A DNA stretch of 9,162 bases from NCBI GenBank assembly GCA_020722305.1, contig DYLB01000078.1, positions 1-9,162 of the forward strand, given 5' to 3'. Numbering within the stretch: the stretch's first letter is position 1; every line of letters begins with the position of its first letter. The notes under the pieces are model-generated. The model made no database searches. It had not been told where the DNA came from and saw nothing but the letters and a program-made list of their open reading frames with translations. This DNA is from Anaerolinea thermophila (GTDB taxonomy: Bacteria; Chloroflexota; Anaerolineae; Anaerolineales; Villigracilaceae). Both the position numbers and the translations under genes were made by a program. Shown here in pieces: positions 1 through 8,759 of this stretch.

Positions 1-7
1 GGTGTAC

Positions 8-25
8 TTCGTGTCCTTTGTGGAT
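8..25. repeat. Two-unit 9-bp-period repeat
   Basis: Two 9-mers in tandem, TTCGTGTCC and TTTGTGGAT, share the TTYGTG core. Similar 9-bp-period runs lie at 8727-8753, 8992-9018 and 9063-9084, so this looks like a degenerate intergenic repeat family rather than coding sequence. No function is known to me. Confidence 0.45.
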
Positions 26-62
26 AAAGACCTTTTTGCAGTAGACTCATTATTGGATAATC

Positions 63-142
63 TCGTGCTGAGCAGAGCGTAGCGCCGTCGAAACATATCC
101 TTCGACTACGGCCTCGCATAATTCGCTCAGCCTCCGCTCAGG
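63..142. repeat. Nested inverted-repeat element upstream of thrB
   Basis: The outer arms GCTGAGC (67-73) and GCTCAGC (125-131) are perfect inverted repeats. Inside them GTCGAA (87-92) pairs with TTCGAC (101-106). The wording (GAGC, TCGAA and CTACG blocks) is typical of dispersed intergenic repeats, and GAGCAGAGCG at 70-79 recurs in reverse complement near 1220-1230. The element runs to the thrB ribosome binding site, so thrB probably has a repeat-derived leader. I saw no convincing promoter in 1-142. Confidence 0.45.
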
Positions 143-151
143 ATGGCAAAC

Positions 152-1066
152 ATGAAAGTTCTTGTAAAAGTCCCCGCCACGACCGCCAACCTCGGCCCCG
201 GATTCGACGCCCTGGGGCTGGCGCTGAACCTGTGGAACGAAGCCGAATTCACCCCCACCGGCGACAATCGGATCGTGGTCGAAGTCAACGGCGAGGGGGA
301 GGGAAAGCTCCCAACCAACGCCGACAACGCCATCGCCGAGGCCGCCCTGCAAATCTTCGACCTGGCGGGCAAGCCCTGTCCCGGCCTGCGGATCAGCTGT
401 CTCAACCGGGTCCCGCTCGGCTCCGGGATGGGATCGAGTTCGGCGGCCATGTTGACCGGGATGCTGGGGGCGAATGCCCTGTTGGGCAATCCCTTCACCG
501 AAGAGGAAATCCTAAAACTGGCTATCGAGACCGAGGGCCACCCTGATAACGTCGCCCCGGCCATGCTGGGCGGATTGGTAGTTTCCATTGTGCATGAAAA
601 CCGGGTCTTTTCGATGAAACTGCCCGCCAGGGCCAACCATGGCTCGATCCACGCCACAATCGTGCTGCCCGATTTCGACTTCCCCACCAAACAGGCGCGG
701 GCCATCCTGCCCAGGCAGGTCGAGCGCAAGGACGCCATCTTCAACATCAGCCGGGCTGTACTGGTGACAGAGGCCCTGCGCACCGGGGACCTGGAATTGC
801 TGGGTATCGCCATGAAAGACAGCCTGCACCAGCCCTACCGCCTGCCGCTCATCCCCGGCGCGATTGCGGCTCTCGAAGCCGGGAAGAAAGCCGGCGCGGC
901 CGCGGTGGCGCTCTCGGGAGCCGGTCCCAGCCTGATCGCCTTCTCCTCGCAGCAGGATCCAGGCATCGGGTCCAGTATGAAGCGGGCGTTCGAGTCCGCC
1001 GGATTGACGGCGCGCATCTTTGAGCTAGGCACGAGCTACGAGGGGGCGGAGGTTACCATCGTCTAG
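152..1066 (+). CDS. thrB: Homoserine kinase (GHMP kinase family)
   Basis: Phosphorylates L-homoserine with ATP to O-phospho-L-homoserine, the step before threonine synthase; cytosolic. The 304-residue product has the usual length. Seen in the sequence: the N-terminal motif PATTANLGPGFDALGL from residue 8; the GHMP ATP-binding loop PLGSGMGSSSAA from residue 88; EGHPDN at 128-133, a homoserine kinase signature; and the C-terminal GAGPS loop at 256-260. I chose ATG at 152 over the in-frame ATG at 143 because AGGA at 140-143 is then spaced 8 nt upstream and the protein begins like other ThrB proteins (MKVLVKVPATT). The 143 start lies inside the repeat-like leader and has no ribosome binding site. 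No other threonine gene is adjacent in the window, and there is no strong terminator just after the stop. Confidence 0.95.
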   Translation: MKVLVKVPATTANLGPGFDALGLALNLWNEAEFTPTGDNRIVVEVNGEGEGKLPTNADNAIAEAALQIFDLAGKPCPGLRISCLNRVPLGSGMGSSSAAMLTGMLGANALLGNPFTEEEILKLAIETEGHPDNVAPAMLGGLVVSIVHENRVFSMKLPARANHGSIHATIVLPDFDFPTKQARAILPRQVERKDAIFNISRAVLVTEALRTGDLELLGIAMKDSLHQPYRLPLIPGAIAALEAGKKAGAAAVALSGAGPSLIAFSSQQDPGIGSSMKRAFESAGLTARIFELGTSYEGAEVTIV

Positions 1067-1321
1067 GTTGTTTCCAAACGTTTTGTGTGAAAAAACAGTA
1101 ACTGTCTAACGCGAAGCCGCCAAGGCGCAAAGAAAATCAAGATTATGACGAAAAAAGGTACTGTTCAGCCATGCCTACGGAAAACCTTTAAAACATGAAA
1201 GAACGCAACACCTGCCCTCCCGCTCTGCTCCGCTACGGGGATTGTAATGGCGGGCGGTGCCAGGGAGTCAACGGAGGAAAAACGCATCTAACAGATGACA
1301 AAGTAAATCCGACTGCTTGGC
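1067..1321. other. Gene-poor intergenic stretch with degenerate repeats
   Basis: AT-richer than the genes around it. It contains a small palindrome (ACAGT/ACTGT, 1095-1105), a weak CATCT/AGATG hairpin (1285-1297) and a GCTCTGCTCCGCTACGGGG segment that echoes the thrB leader repeat in the opposite orientation. An open frame starting at 1195 runs through repeats and palindromes, has no ribosome binding site and is not credible. I see no RNA gene here. Confidence 0.5.
1110..1136. repeat. AAG-periodic degenerate repeat
   Basis: Three AAG cores are spaced 8 bp apart in a purine-rich run (GCGAAGCC, GCCAAGGC, GCAAAGAA). Read in reverse complement, the block at 9063-9084 has the same GCGAAG style, so this is probably a relative of that intergenic repeat. 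Function unknown. Confidence 0.4.
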
Positions 1322-1373
1322 AACCGGCTTCAGCCGGTTTAGCAGCGACTAGCCGGTGGATTTATCCACCGGC
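1322..1373. repeat. Pair of REP-like palindromes
   Basis: Two strong hairpins sit side by side. The first is AACCGGCT (1322-1329) with AGCCGGTT (1332-1339). The second is GCCGGTGGAT (1352-1361) with ATCCACCGGC (1364-1373), a perfect 10-bp stem. Both share the ACCGGC core and are separated by 12 bp, the layout of paired repetitive extragenic palindromes. They lie just upstream of the glgC promoter. Neither is followed by a T tract, so they are not typical intrinsic terminators, though they may protect the thrB mRNA 3' end. Confidence 0.6.
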
Positions 1374-1381
1374 GAGGCAGG

Positions 1382-1410
1382 CTGAATAGATACGCCATAA
1401 CAAGTATAAT
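1382..1410 (+). promoter_or_regulatory. Sigma-70-type promoter of glgC
   Basis: A perfect -10 box TATAAT at 1405-1410 follows a weak -35 box CTGAAT (1382-1387) by 17 bp. Transcription would start near 1417, giving a leader of about 35 nt to the glgC start. The AGGAGG ribosome binding site is at 1439-1444. Confidence 0.6.
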
Positions 1411-1451
1411 AAGGCCAACCATTCGACCAGTTACCGTCAGGAGGCGCTTTT

Positions 1452-2705
1452 ATGCCAACACTCAACGACGTCTTGGGCCTCATCATGGGCGGCGGACGCG
1501 GCAGCCGCCTCTACCCGCTCACTCTGGTGCGTTCCAAACCGGCCGTGCCCATCGCCGGAAAATACCGCCTGATCGACATTCCCATCAGCAACTGCATCAA
1601 CTCCGGCATTTACCGAATCGCGGTGCTGACCCAGTTCAACTCGGTCTCGCTCCACCGCCACATCTCCCAGACTTACAACTTCGACGCCTTCCACACCGGC
1701 TGGGTGCAGATATTGGCCGCCGAGCAGACCCTCGAATCCGCTGACTGGTACCAGGGCACGGCGGACGCCGTCCGCAAGCAGTTGTTCGAGATCGGGGCGA
1801 CCCGGGCCGATTATGTGCTGATCCTGGCCGGCGACCACCTCTACCGCATGGACTACGCCGCCATGGCCGCTGTCCACTGGGAAAAAGGCGCCGACATCAC
1901 CGTCGCGGTCCAGCCAGTGCGGGCCGCCGAAGCCAACCGCTTCGGTATCCTCAAGCGCAACGCAGAGGGCAAGATCACCGATTTCATCGAAAAACCCAAA
2001 GACCCCGAAAAACTGCTCCCCTTTGCCAGCCGCGACGACGTCGAGCGCCCCTACCTCGGCTCGATGGGCATTTACCTATTCAATACCAGCATCCTGTTCG
2101 AGTTGCTCCAGGCGTATCCCCAATACGACGATTTCGGCGGCGACGTCATCCCGCACGCGATAAAGACCCACAAGGTCTTCGGCTTCGATTTCGATGATTA
2201 CTGGGAAGACATCGGGACCATCCGCTCCTTTTACGAGACCAACCTGAAACTGACCGCTGCGGACGCACCTTTCGACTTCTACAGCCCGAACAGCCCGATC
2301 TACACCCACGCCCGCTTCCTGCCCTGCTCCATCGTGGAAAACAGCGATCTCAAGGACGTACTCCTCGCCGACGGCTGCCGCATCCAGGGGGCGCAGATCA
2401 GGCACTCGGTCGTCGGGGTTCGCAGCCAGATCGGCCCCGGGAGCCTCATCCTGGATTCCGTTTTGATGGGCGCGGACTACTACCAGGCGGACCATCGCGG
2501 CCGCAGCCTGCCGATTGGTATTGCCCGCAACTGCCACATCGAAGGCGCCATCCTCGACAAGAATGCCCGGATCGGCGAGGGGGTGGTCATCCGCCCCTTC
2601 CCACGCGGGACAGACCTCGAGGTCCAGGGATGTGTCGTCCGCGACGGGATCGTGATTGTGCCTAAGGATGTCGAAATCCCGGCGGGGGCGCGCATCCAGC
2701 CTTGA
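1452..2705 (+). CDS. glgC: Glucose-1-phosphate adenylyltransferase (ADP-glucose pyrophosphorylase)
   Basis: Makes ADP-glucose and pyrophosphate from glucose-1-phosphate and ATP, the committed step of bacterial glycogen synthesis; cytosolic. The 417-residue length is normal. The N-terminal nucleotidyltransferase domain shows GGGRGSRLYPLT at 13-24, SKPAVPIAGKYRLID at 28-42, GTADAVR, GDHLYRMD (catalytic-type Asp128) and FIEKPK with Lys181 in the position of the glucose-1-phosphate-binding lysine. GGDVIPH and YWEDIGT follow. The C-terminal part, from about residue 290, is the left-handed beta-helix domain. Lys29 matches the N-terminal lysine linked to activator binding in the E. coli enzyme, which hints at allosteric control. 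ATG 1452 is supported by AGGAGG 7 nt upstream. No other glycogen gene is in the window, and no clear T-tract terminator follows the stop. Confidence 0.95.
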   Translation: MPTLNDVLGLIMGGGRGSRLYPLTLVRSKPAVPIAGKYRLIDIPISNCINSGIYRIAVLTQFNSVSLHRHISQTYNFDAFHTGWVQILAAEQTLESADWYQGTADAVRKQLFEIGATRADYVLILAGDHLYRMDYAAMAAVHWEKGADITVAVQPVRAAEANRFGILKRNAEGKITDFIEKPKDPEKLLPFASRDDVERPYLGSMGIYLFNTSILFELLQAYPQYDDFGGDVIPHAIKTHKVFGFDFDDYWEDIGTIRSFYETNLKLTAADAPFDFYSPNSPIYTHARFLPCSIVENSDLKDVLLADGCRIQGAQIRHSVVGVRSQIGPGSLILDSVLMGADYYQADHRGRSLPIGIARNCHIEGAILDKNARIGEGVVIRPFPRGTDLEVQGCVVRDGIVIVPKDVEIPAGARIQP

Positions 2706-2720
2706 TCCCGGCCAACAGAT

Positions 2721-2744
2721 TTGTCAATTCGCTTGACTTGACAA
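2721..2744. promoter_or_regulatory. Inverted repeat over the -35 box (possible operator)
   Basis: TTGTCAA (2721-2727) and TTGACAA (2738-2744) form a perfect 7-bp inverted repeat with a 10-bp spacer; the right half contains the -35 box. The arm centres are 17 bp apart, which would suit a dimeric repressor. It could also be a weak hairpin at the end of the glgC transcript. No regulator gene is nearby. Confidence 0.3.
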
Positions 2745-2766
2745 GGACAATCCCAGGGGTTACACT
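2738..2766 (+). promoter_or_regulatory. Strong sigma-70-type promoter for the riboswitch-ATPase transcript
   Basis: Consensus -35 TTGACA (2738-2743), a 17-bp spacer and -10 TACACT (2761-2766). The predicted start is near 2773, which places the whole aptamer at the 5' end of the RNA. Confidence 0.8.
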
Positions 2767-2772
2767 GGTGGC

Positions 2773-2893
2773 TGGTTCGGGGAGTAGCCACCTGACCAGG
2801 ATGGGTTGTCGTCAAGACAGAGCCTAGCTCTCGGCACCCATGCGCTGTACGATAGCGTTGGCGAGACCACCACAGTCTGTGGTGGTCTTTTTT
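2773..2893 (+). promoter_or_regulatory. yybP-ykoY family (Mn2+) riboswitch
   Basis: The leader matches this class as I remember it: GGGGAGUAGCC near the 5' end (2779-2789), an AUGCGCUG segment near 2840-2847, and GGCGAGACC at the 3' end (2860-2868). Stems visible by eye are UGGUU/GACCA closing the aptamer (2773-2777 with 2865-2869), AUGGGU/ACCCAU (2801-2806 with 2836-2841), UGUC/GACA (2807-2810 with 2816-2819), GAGC/GCUC (2820-2830) and CGCU/AGCG (2843-2857). The class senses Mn2+ and usually controls Mn2+ efflux or cation transport genes. The closing stem would occupy part of the following terminator's 5' arm, so ligand binding should allow read-through (ON switch). The class call rests on recalled motifs and has not been tested with a covariance model. 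Confidence 0.85.
2865..2893 (+). terminator. Riboswitch-controlled intrinsic terminator
   Basis: A perfect 10-bp stem (2865-2874 with 2878-2887), a 3-nt loop and six Ts (2888-2893) form a textbook intrinsic terminator. It sits 33 nt before the ATPase start. Its first bases, GACCA, are also the 3' strand of the aptamer closing stem, so the two structures exclude each other. Confidence 0.9.
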
Positions 2894-2926
2894 GTTGACC
2901 CCCACAAAACCTTTCAGGAGACATCT

Positions 2927-5890
<2,964 letters not shown>

Positions 5891-5916
5891 CGCATGGCAC
5901 GGACCAGATAGAGAAT

Positions 5917-5948
5917 CTCCCTGGCAAGACGATTGCTGGGGAGTTTTT
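5917..5948 (+). terminator. Intrinsic terminator of the ATPase gene
   Basis: CTCCCTGGCAA (5917-5927) pairs with TTGCTGGGGAG (5933-5943) over 11 bp including two G-U pairs, with loop GACGA and five Ts at 5944-5948. It lies 26 bp after the ATPase stop. The minus-strand version lacks a good U tract, so it would serve convergent rnhB poorly. Confidence 0.87.
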
Positions 5949-5975
5949 CGTCTGTAATGCGAGATAAATCCCGCA

Positions 5976-6602
5976 CTACTTCAACCGGAATGTCTTTCGA
6001 TGGATGGGGGAATGGCCCAATTGATGTATCGCCGCCCGGTGAGCCTCGGTCCCGTAGCCTTTATGCCGCGCCAGCCCGTAGCCGGGATATTGCCCGTCCA
6101 GATCGCGCAGGGCCGCGTCCCGGTGGACTTTGGCCAGCACCGAGGCGGCCGCGATGCTCAGGCAACAGCAATCACCTCGGAGGATGGATTTCTGCGGGAT
6201 TTGGACGGAGGGCAGCTCCAGCCGGTAATCCGTCAGCAGGCAAGCGGGCGCGGGACCCAGAGCCTGGATCGCCCTTTCGGCGGCCTGGCGCGTGGCTGGA
6301 ACGATCCCCCGCGCGTCGATCTCGGCGGCGGAGGCCTGCCCCACGGCCCAGGCCAGGGCGGTCGCCTCGATGACCGCAGCCCAGCGCTCACGCTCGGGCG
6401 GAGTCATCTGCTTCGAGTCGCGCACCCCGGCCAGGGTCCGGGAAAGAGACGGGTGGTCCGGCGGCAGGATGACCGCGCCGACGAAAACAGGCCCCGCCAG
6501 GGCGCCGCGTCCGGCTTCGTCCATCCCCGCCACGCGAAGGATCCCCCTCTGCCACAGGTCGAATTCGAAATCCAGGCTGGGGACGTCAGTCTTTTTTGGC
6601 AT
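5976..6602 (-). CDS. rnhB: Ribonuclease HII
   Basis: Cuts the RNA strand of RNA-DNA hybrids and starts removal of ribonucleotides from DNA; cytosolic. The 208-residue product shows the family's motifs in order: GMDEAGRG with catalytic Asp28 and Glu29, RDSK at 61-64, Asp125 in the LLTDY segment, GD at 143-144 with Asp144, SIAAASVLAKVHRD, YPGYG, HKGYGT and a C-terminal HSPIHRKTF. Thus all four metal-binding carboxylates appear present. Two oddities: Tyr126 follows the third carboxylate where glycine is usual, and three cysteines (145-147) follow Asp144. The ATG at 6602 lies inside the end of the upstream glycosyltransferase gene (17-nt overlap) without a strong ribosome binding site, so translation is probably coupled. 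It is the last gene of the minus-strand block. Confidence 0.94.
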   Translation of the reverse strand: MPKKTDVPSLDFEFDLWQRGILRVAGMDEAGRGALAGPVFVGAVILPPDHPSLSRTLAGVRDSKQMTPPERERWAAVIEATALAWAVGQASAAEIDARGIVPATRQAAERAIQALGPAPACLLTDYRLELPSVQIPQKSILRGDCCCLSIAAASVLAKVHRDAALRDLDGQYPGYGLARHKGYGTEAHRAAIHQLGHSPIHRKTFRLK

Positions 6603-7317
6603 ATATCCCGCGCAGGGCGTTGCGGTGGATCAGGAAAATATCCCGCAGCAGGAGCAGCGCGTCTTTGACGGCCCTGAGTTTGGTATCGGGGTCGAAGTAC
6701 CATTGGATCGGGATTTCGGCGATGCGGTAGCCGCGTTGGCGGGCGATGTAGAGCAGCTCGATGTCGAACGACCAGCCGGGGATGGTCTGGCGGCTGAAGA
6801 TGTCGTCGGCCACCTCGTCCCGGAAGCATTTGAAGCCGCATTGGGTGTCATTCAGGCCCGGCAAAATCAGGGTGCGGATGGCGAGGTTGATCAGCCGCCC
6901 GCCCAGGTGGCGGTATTGCGGCTCGTTGTGCCGCACTGCGCCGGGGGCTTCACGCGAGGCGATGGCGATGTCGAGGCTTTCGCCGGGGGCGGGCAGGAAC
7001 TTGGGCAGCTCGGTGATCGGCATGGACAGGTCAGCGTCGCACATGAAACGGTAGCGCCCCCGGGCTTCCAGCATCCCCCGCCGGACGGCCTGCCCCTTGC
7101 CGGGGAAGGTCTCCTGCAAGACCCGCAGGCTGGGGTGCGCTTCAGCGTAGCGCAGGGCAATCTCGTACGTCCGGTCGCTGCTGCCGTTCTCGACGACGAT
7201 CACTTCGCAGGCGTAATCCTGCTGCTTCAAAAAAGCGAACACCTGCTCCAGGGTTCCGGGCAGGCGGCGGGCTTCATTATGCGCCGGTATGACGATGGAT
7301 AAATGTGGGAGGGTCAA
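6586..7317 (-). CDS. Family 2 glycosyltransferase, dolichyl-phosphate-glucose synthase-like
   Basis: Probably transfers a sugar from a nucleotide sugar to a polyprenyl phosphate at the inner face of the membrane. Seen from the TTG start (243 residues): SIVIPAHNE at 7-15, ENGSSDRT from 43, GKGQAVRRG from 73, the metal-binding DAD at 94-96 followed by LSMPITELPKFL, and NDTQCGFKCF at 156-165. The last two signatures match the eukaryotic Alg5-type subgroup; donor and acceptor here are unknown. No membrane segment is evident. I prefer TTG at 7317 because it overlaps the upstream stop as TTGA and leaves the usual short N-terminus. An in-frame ATG at 7374 would add 19 residues lying within the previous gene's membrane-anchor codons. 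The 3' end overlaps rnhB. Confidence 0.87.
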   Translation of the reverse strand: MTLPHLSIVIPAHNEARRLPGTLEQVFAFLKQQDYACEVIVVENGSSDRTYEIALRYAEAHPSLRVLQETFPGKGQAVRRGMLEARGRYRFMCDADLSMPITELPKFLPAPGESLDIAIASREAPGAVRHNEPQYRHLGGRLINLAIRTLILPGLNDTQCGFKCFRDEVADDIFSRQTIPGWSFDIELLYIARQRGYRIAEIPIQWYFDPDTKLRAVKDALLLLRDIFLIHRNALRGIYAKKD

Positions 7318-8252
7318 GGCAGCGGGATTTGGTTGGTGAGGAAAAGATAGACGATAAAGCCTGCGATGACACAAACCCAGAAAAGGCCCATGCAGCCCAG
7401 GGCCGCGGCTTGTTTGCCGCTCATCCCCAGGAAACCGCCTTTCTTTTTCGGCGGGGCGGGCGGCGTTTCGGGCGGCGCGTCGAAATAGGGCATACCGGTG
7501 TCGTAGCCGGCTTCGGGTTCCGGGCCGGGAGCCGCCGGTTCTTCCGGCTGGACAACCCCCTGGGCGTTGGGATCGAAGACCGGGGCGCGGCGGTCGGCGG
7601 GAGCCTGGGGAGCGGGCGGCCTGGCCGCCGGCGCGGGTTCGGCAGGCGGCTCATCCGCCTTCTGGCGCGGCGACTGGATGCGCTCGACCAGGTCCAGGAT
7701 CGCGGCCGTGCTCAACACGGGCTGGGCCTGTTTGAGCGAGGCGGCGAACCGGTCTATGGCGTCGCTGAGCACGACCCGCACGATTGGGCGCACACTGTCC
7801 ACGTGCAAGCCGGGGTCGGCCGCGACCAGTACCGGCTCGACGGACTGAGCCTCGTGCCCCTGCCGCTTGAGATAGACTTCCAGGGCGCGTCCCAGGCGGG
7901 CGGTCCGCACCAGCAGGTTGATGCTGGCCGGTTTGAAGACCTCCCCTTCCAGGGTGCCCCAGTCTTCGTGCTTGGCCTGGTAGACCCCGCGCAGGTGGGT
8001 CACGTTGAGCAGGTAAATCCCCTGCGGGCCGAGCAGGATGAGCGGGAGCATGATGTCCGAGTTCGGCAAGGTCACGTTGCGTATCAGCATGTACTTGTTG
8101 TCCAGTTGCTTTTCCAGCCGCGAGATGACCACTTTTTGGGCGTCCAACTGCTGGAACCACGACGGCCCGAACTGGAGCAGGGACTGGAGGCGGTCAATCA
8201 GGTTGATCTGGCCTTTTTCAGACAGGTAGGGGGTTTTATCAATCAGTCTCAT
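7314..8252 (-). CDS. NERD-like domain protein with proline-rich linker and C-terminal membrane anchor
   Basis: 312 residues, function unknown. Residues about 40-175 look like the NERD (nuclease-related) fold: predicted strands such as YMLIRNVTLP, LPLILLGPQGIYLLNVTHLRG and VEPVLVAADP, followed by VRPIVRVVLSDAIDRF. In NERD proteins the GI-hydrophobic strand normally carries an E-x-K pair; here that segment reads LLNVTH, so nuclease activity is doubtful. Residues 195-268 form a low-complexity linker rich in Pro, Ala and Glu. KKK at 269-271 and a hydrophobic helix at about 284-306 suggest a tail anchor with the main domain in the cytoplasm. The gene follows the 102-residue gene by 53 bp and overlaps the glycosyltransferase start. 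ATG 8252 has only a weak purine stretch upstream. The fold assignment is from pattern and is moderate. Confidence 0.72.
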   Translation of the reverse strand: MRLIDKTPYLSEKGQINLIDRLQSLLQFGPSWFQQLDAQKVVISRLEKQLDNKYMLIRNVTLPNSDIMLPLILLGPQGIYLLNVTHLRGVYQAKHEDWGTLEGEVFKPASINLLVRTARLGRALEVYLKRQGHEAQSVEPVLVAADPGLHVDSVRPIVRVVLSDAIDRFAASLKQAQPVLSTAAILDLVERIQSPRQKADEPPAEPAPAARPPAPQAPADRRAPVFDPNAQGVVQPEEPAAPGPEPEAGYDTGMPYFDAPPETPPAPPKKKGGFLGMSGKQAAALGCMGLFWVCVIAGFIVYLFLTNQIPLP

Positions 8253-8292
8253 CGGACGTCAACTCTCTGTGTGCGAACACCTGGTACGCCAA

Positions 8293-8320
8293 ACGCCGCT
8301 TCGACCTAGAAAAGCGGCGT
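8293..8320 (-). terminator. Intercistronic hairpin at the end of the 102-residue gene
   Basis: ACGCCGCTT (8293-8301) and AAGCGGCGT (8312-8320) form a perfect 9-bp stem with a 10-nt loop that contains the stop codon of the first gene in the block. On the minus strand only TTT follows, so it is at best a weak attenuator or an mRNA processing/stability element between the first and second genes. Confidence 0.4.
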
Positions 8321-8614
8321 GTTTTCGAGCATATCCCGCCCCGATTGCCCGGCCGTGGTAATGAATTCCTTGTCATGGAAAGCCAGCCGCTCGACGGGTT
8401 GGCCCAGTTCGAACGTGCCGGCCCAGTACTCCTTGCGCTGCCCGGTGAAGAACTTCCGCCCCTGTTTGAGCTTCTCCAAGAGTTTGGCCCGGTCGAGCAG
8501 GACGCGGTCGGAATAGGCCACTCCCCGCCGCTCGTAAGCCCGAACCAGGAGGATCCGCCCATCGTTGTCGTACCGGACTGCTTCGATGACGCCATCAATT
8601 TTGGAACGTGCCAT
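8306..8614 (-). CDS. Conserved-looking hypothetical protein, 102 residues
   Basis: I do not recognise a named family. The product is soluble and strongly charged. Its N-terminus (KIDGVIEAVRYDNDGRILLVRAYERRG) looks like antiparallel beta strands. It is followed by a helix-like segment (about 40-52, DRAKLLEKLKQGRKF) and a second strand region ending near residue 85. There is no signal peptide, membrane segment or cysteine. The gene is credible because GGAGG (8622-8626 on the complement) sits 7 nt before the ATG, an extended -10 promoter lies just upstream, and codon use matches its neighbours. It is the first gene of the leftward block with the NERD-like protein, glycosyltransferase and rnhB. 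I believe similar short proteins occur in Anaerolineae, but cannot verify this here. Confidence 0.8.
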   Translation of the reverse strand: MARSKIDGVIEAVRYDNDGRILLVRAYERRGVAYSDRVLLDRAKLLEKLKQGRKFFTGQRKEYWAGTFELGQPVERLAFHDKEFITTAGQSGRDMLENTPLF

Positions 8615-8626
8615 GCTGTTTCCTCC

Positions 8627-8653
8627 GCGAAAAGACTTTCGCCTATTTTAGCA
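8627..8653 (-). promoter_or_regulatory. Extended -10 promoter and leader hairpin of the minus-strand block
   Basis: On the minus strand TGC-TAAAAT (8653 to 8645) is an extended -10 element; no good -35 is visible. Transcription would begin near 8638. The perfect inverted repeat GCGAAA/TTTCGC (8627-8632 and 8637-8642) lies between the -10 element and the ribosome binding site, where it could act as an operator or short leader hairpin. Confidence 0.5.
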
Positions 8654-8726
8654 CAACCACCGAAGGCTGGATTTGTTGCTATTCAACCGAAATTTTCACA
8701 CCGATCAATTCAGACCATTTTTTGGA

Positions 8727-8753
8727 CACGGAATTCACGGAAAACACGGATTT
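8727..8753. repeat. Three-unit 9-bp repeat (CACGGAWWW)
   Basis: CACGGAATT, CACGGAAAA and CACGGATTT lie in exact tandem. The invariant part is CACGGA; the last three bases vary but stay A/T. It matches the reverse complement of the block at 8992-9018. Confidence 0.8.
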
Positions 8754-8759
8754 CATAAC

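Noticed and set aside
1195..1389. 64-codon plus-strand open frame between thrB and glgC
   Set aside because: No ribosome binding site, and it runs through the two palindromes and ends just before the glgC -10 box.
2840..2926. Upstream in-frame start extending the ATPase by 29 residues
   Set aside because: It lies inside the riboswitch aptamer and terminator, has no ribosome binding site, and CAGGAG is correctly placed for the ATG at 2927.
6292..8309. Plus-strand open frames opposite rnhB, the glycosyltransferase and the NERD-like gene
   Set aside because: Translations are Gly/Arg/Gln-rich without motifs, and the minus strand carries clear family signatures at the same positions.
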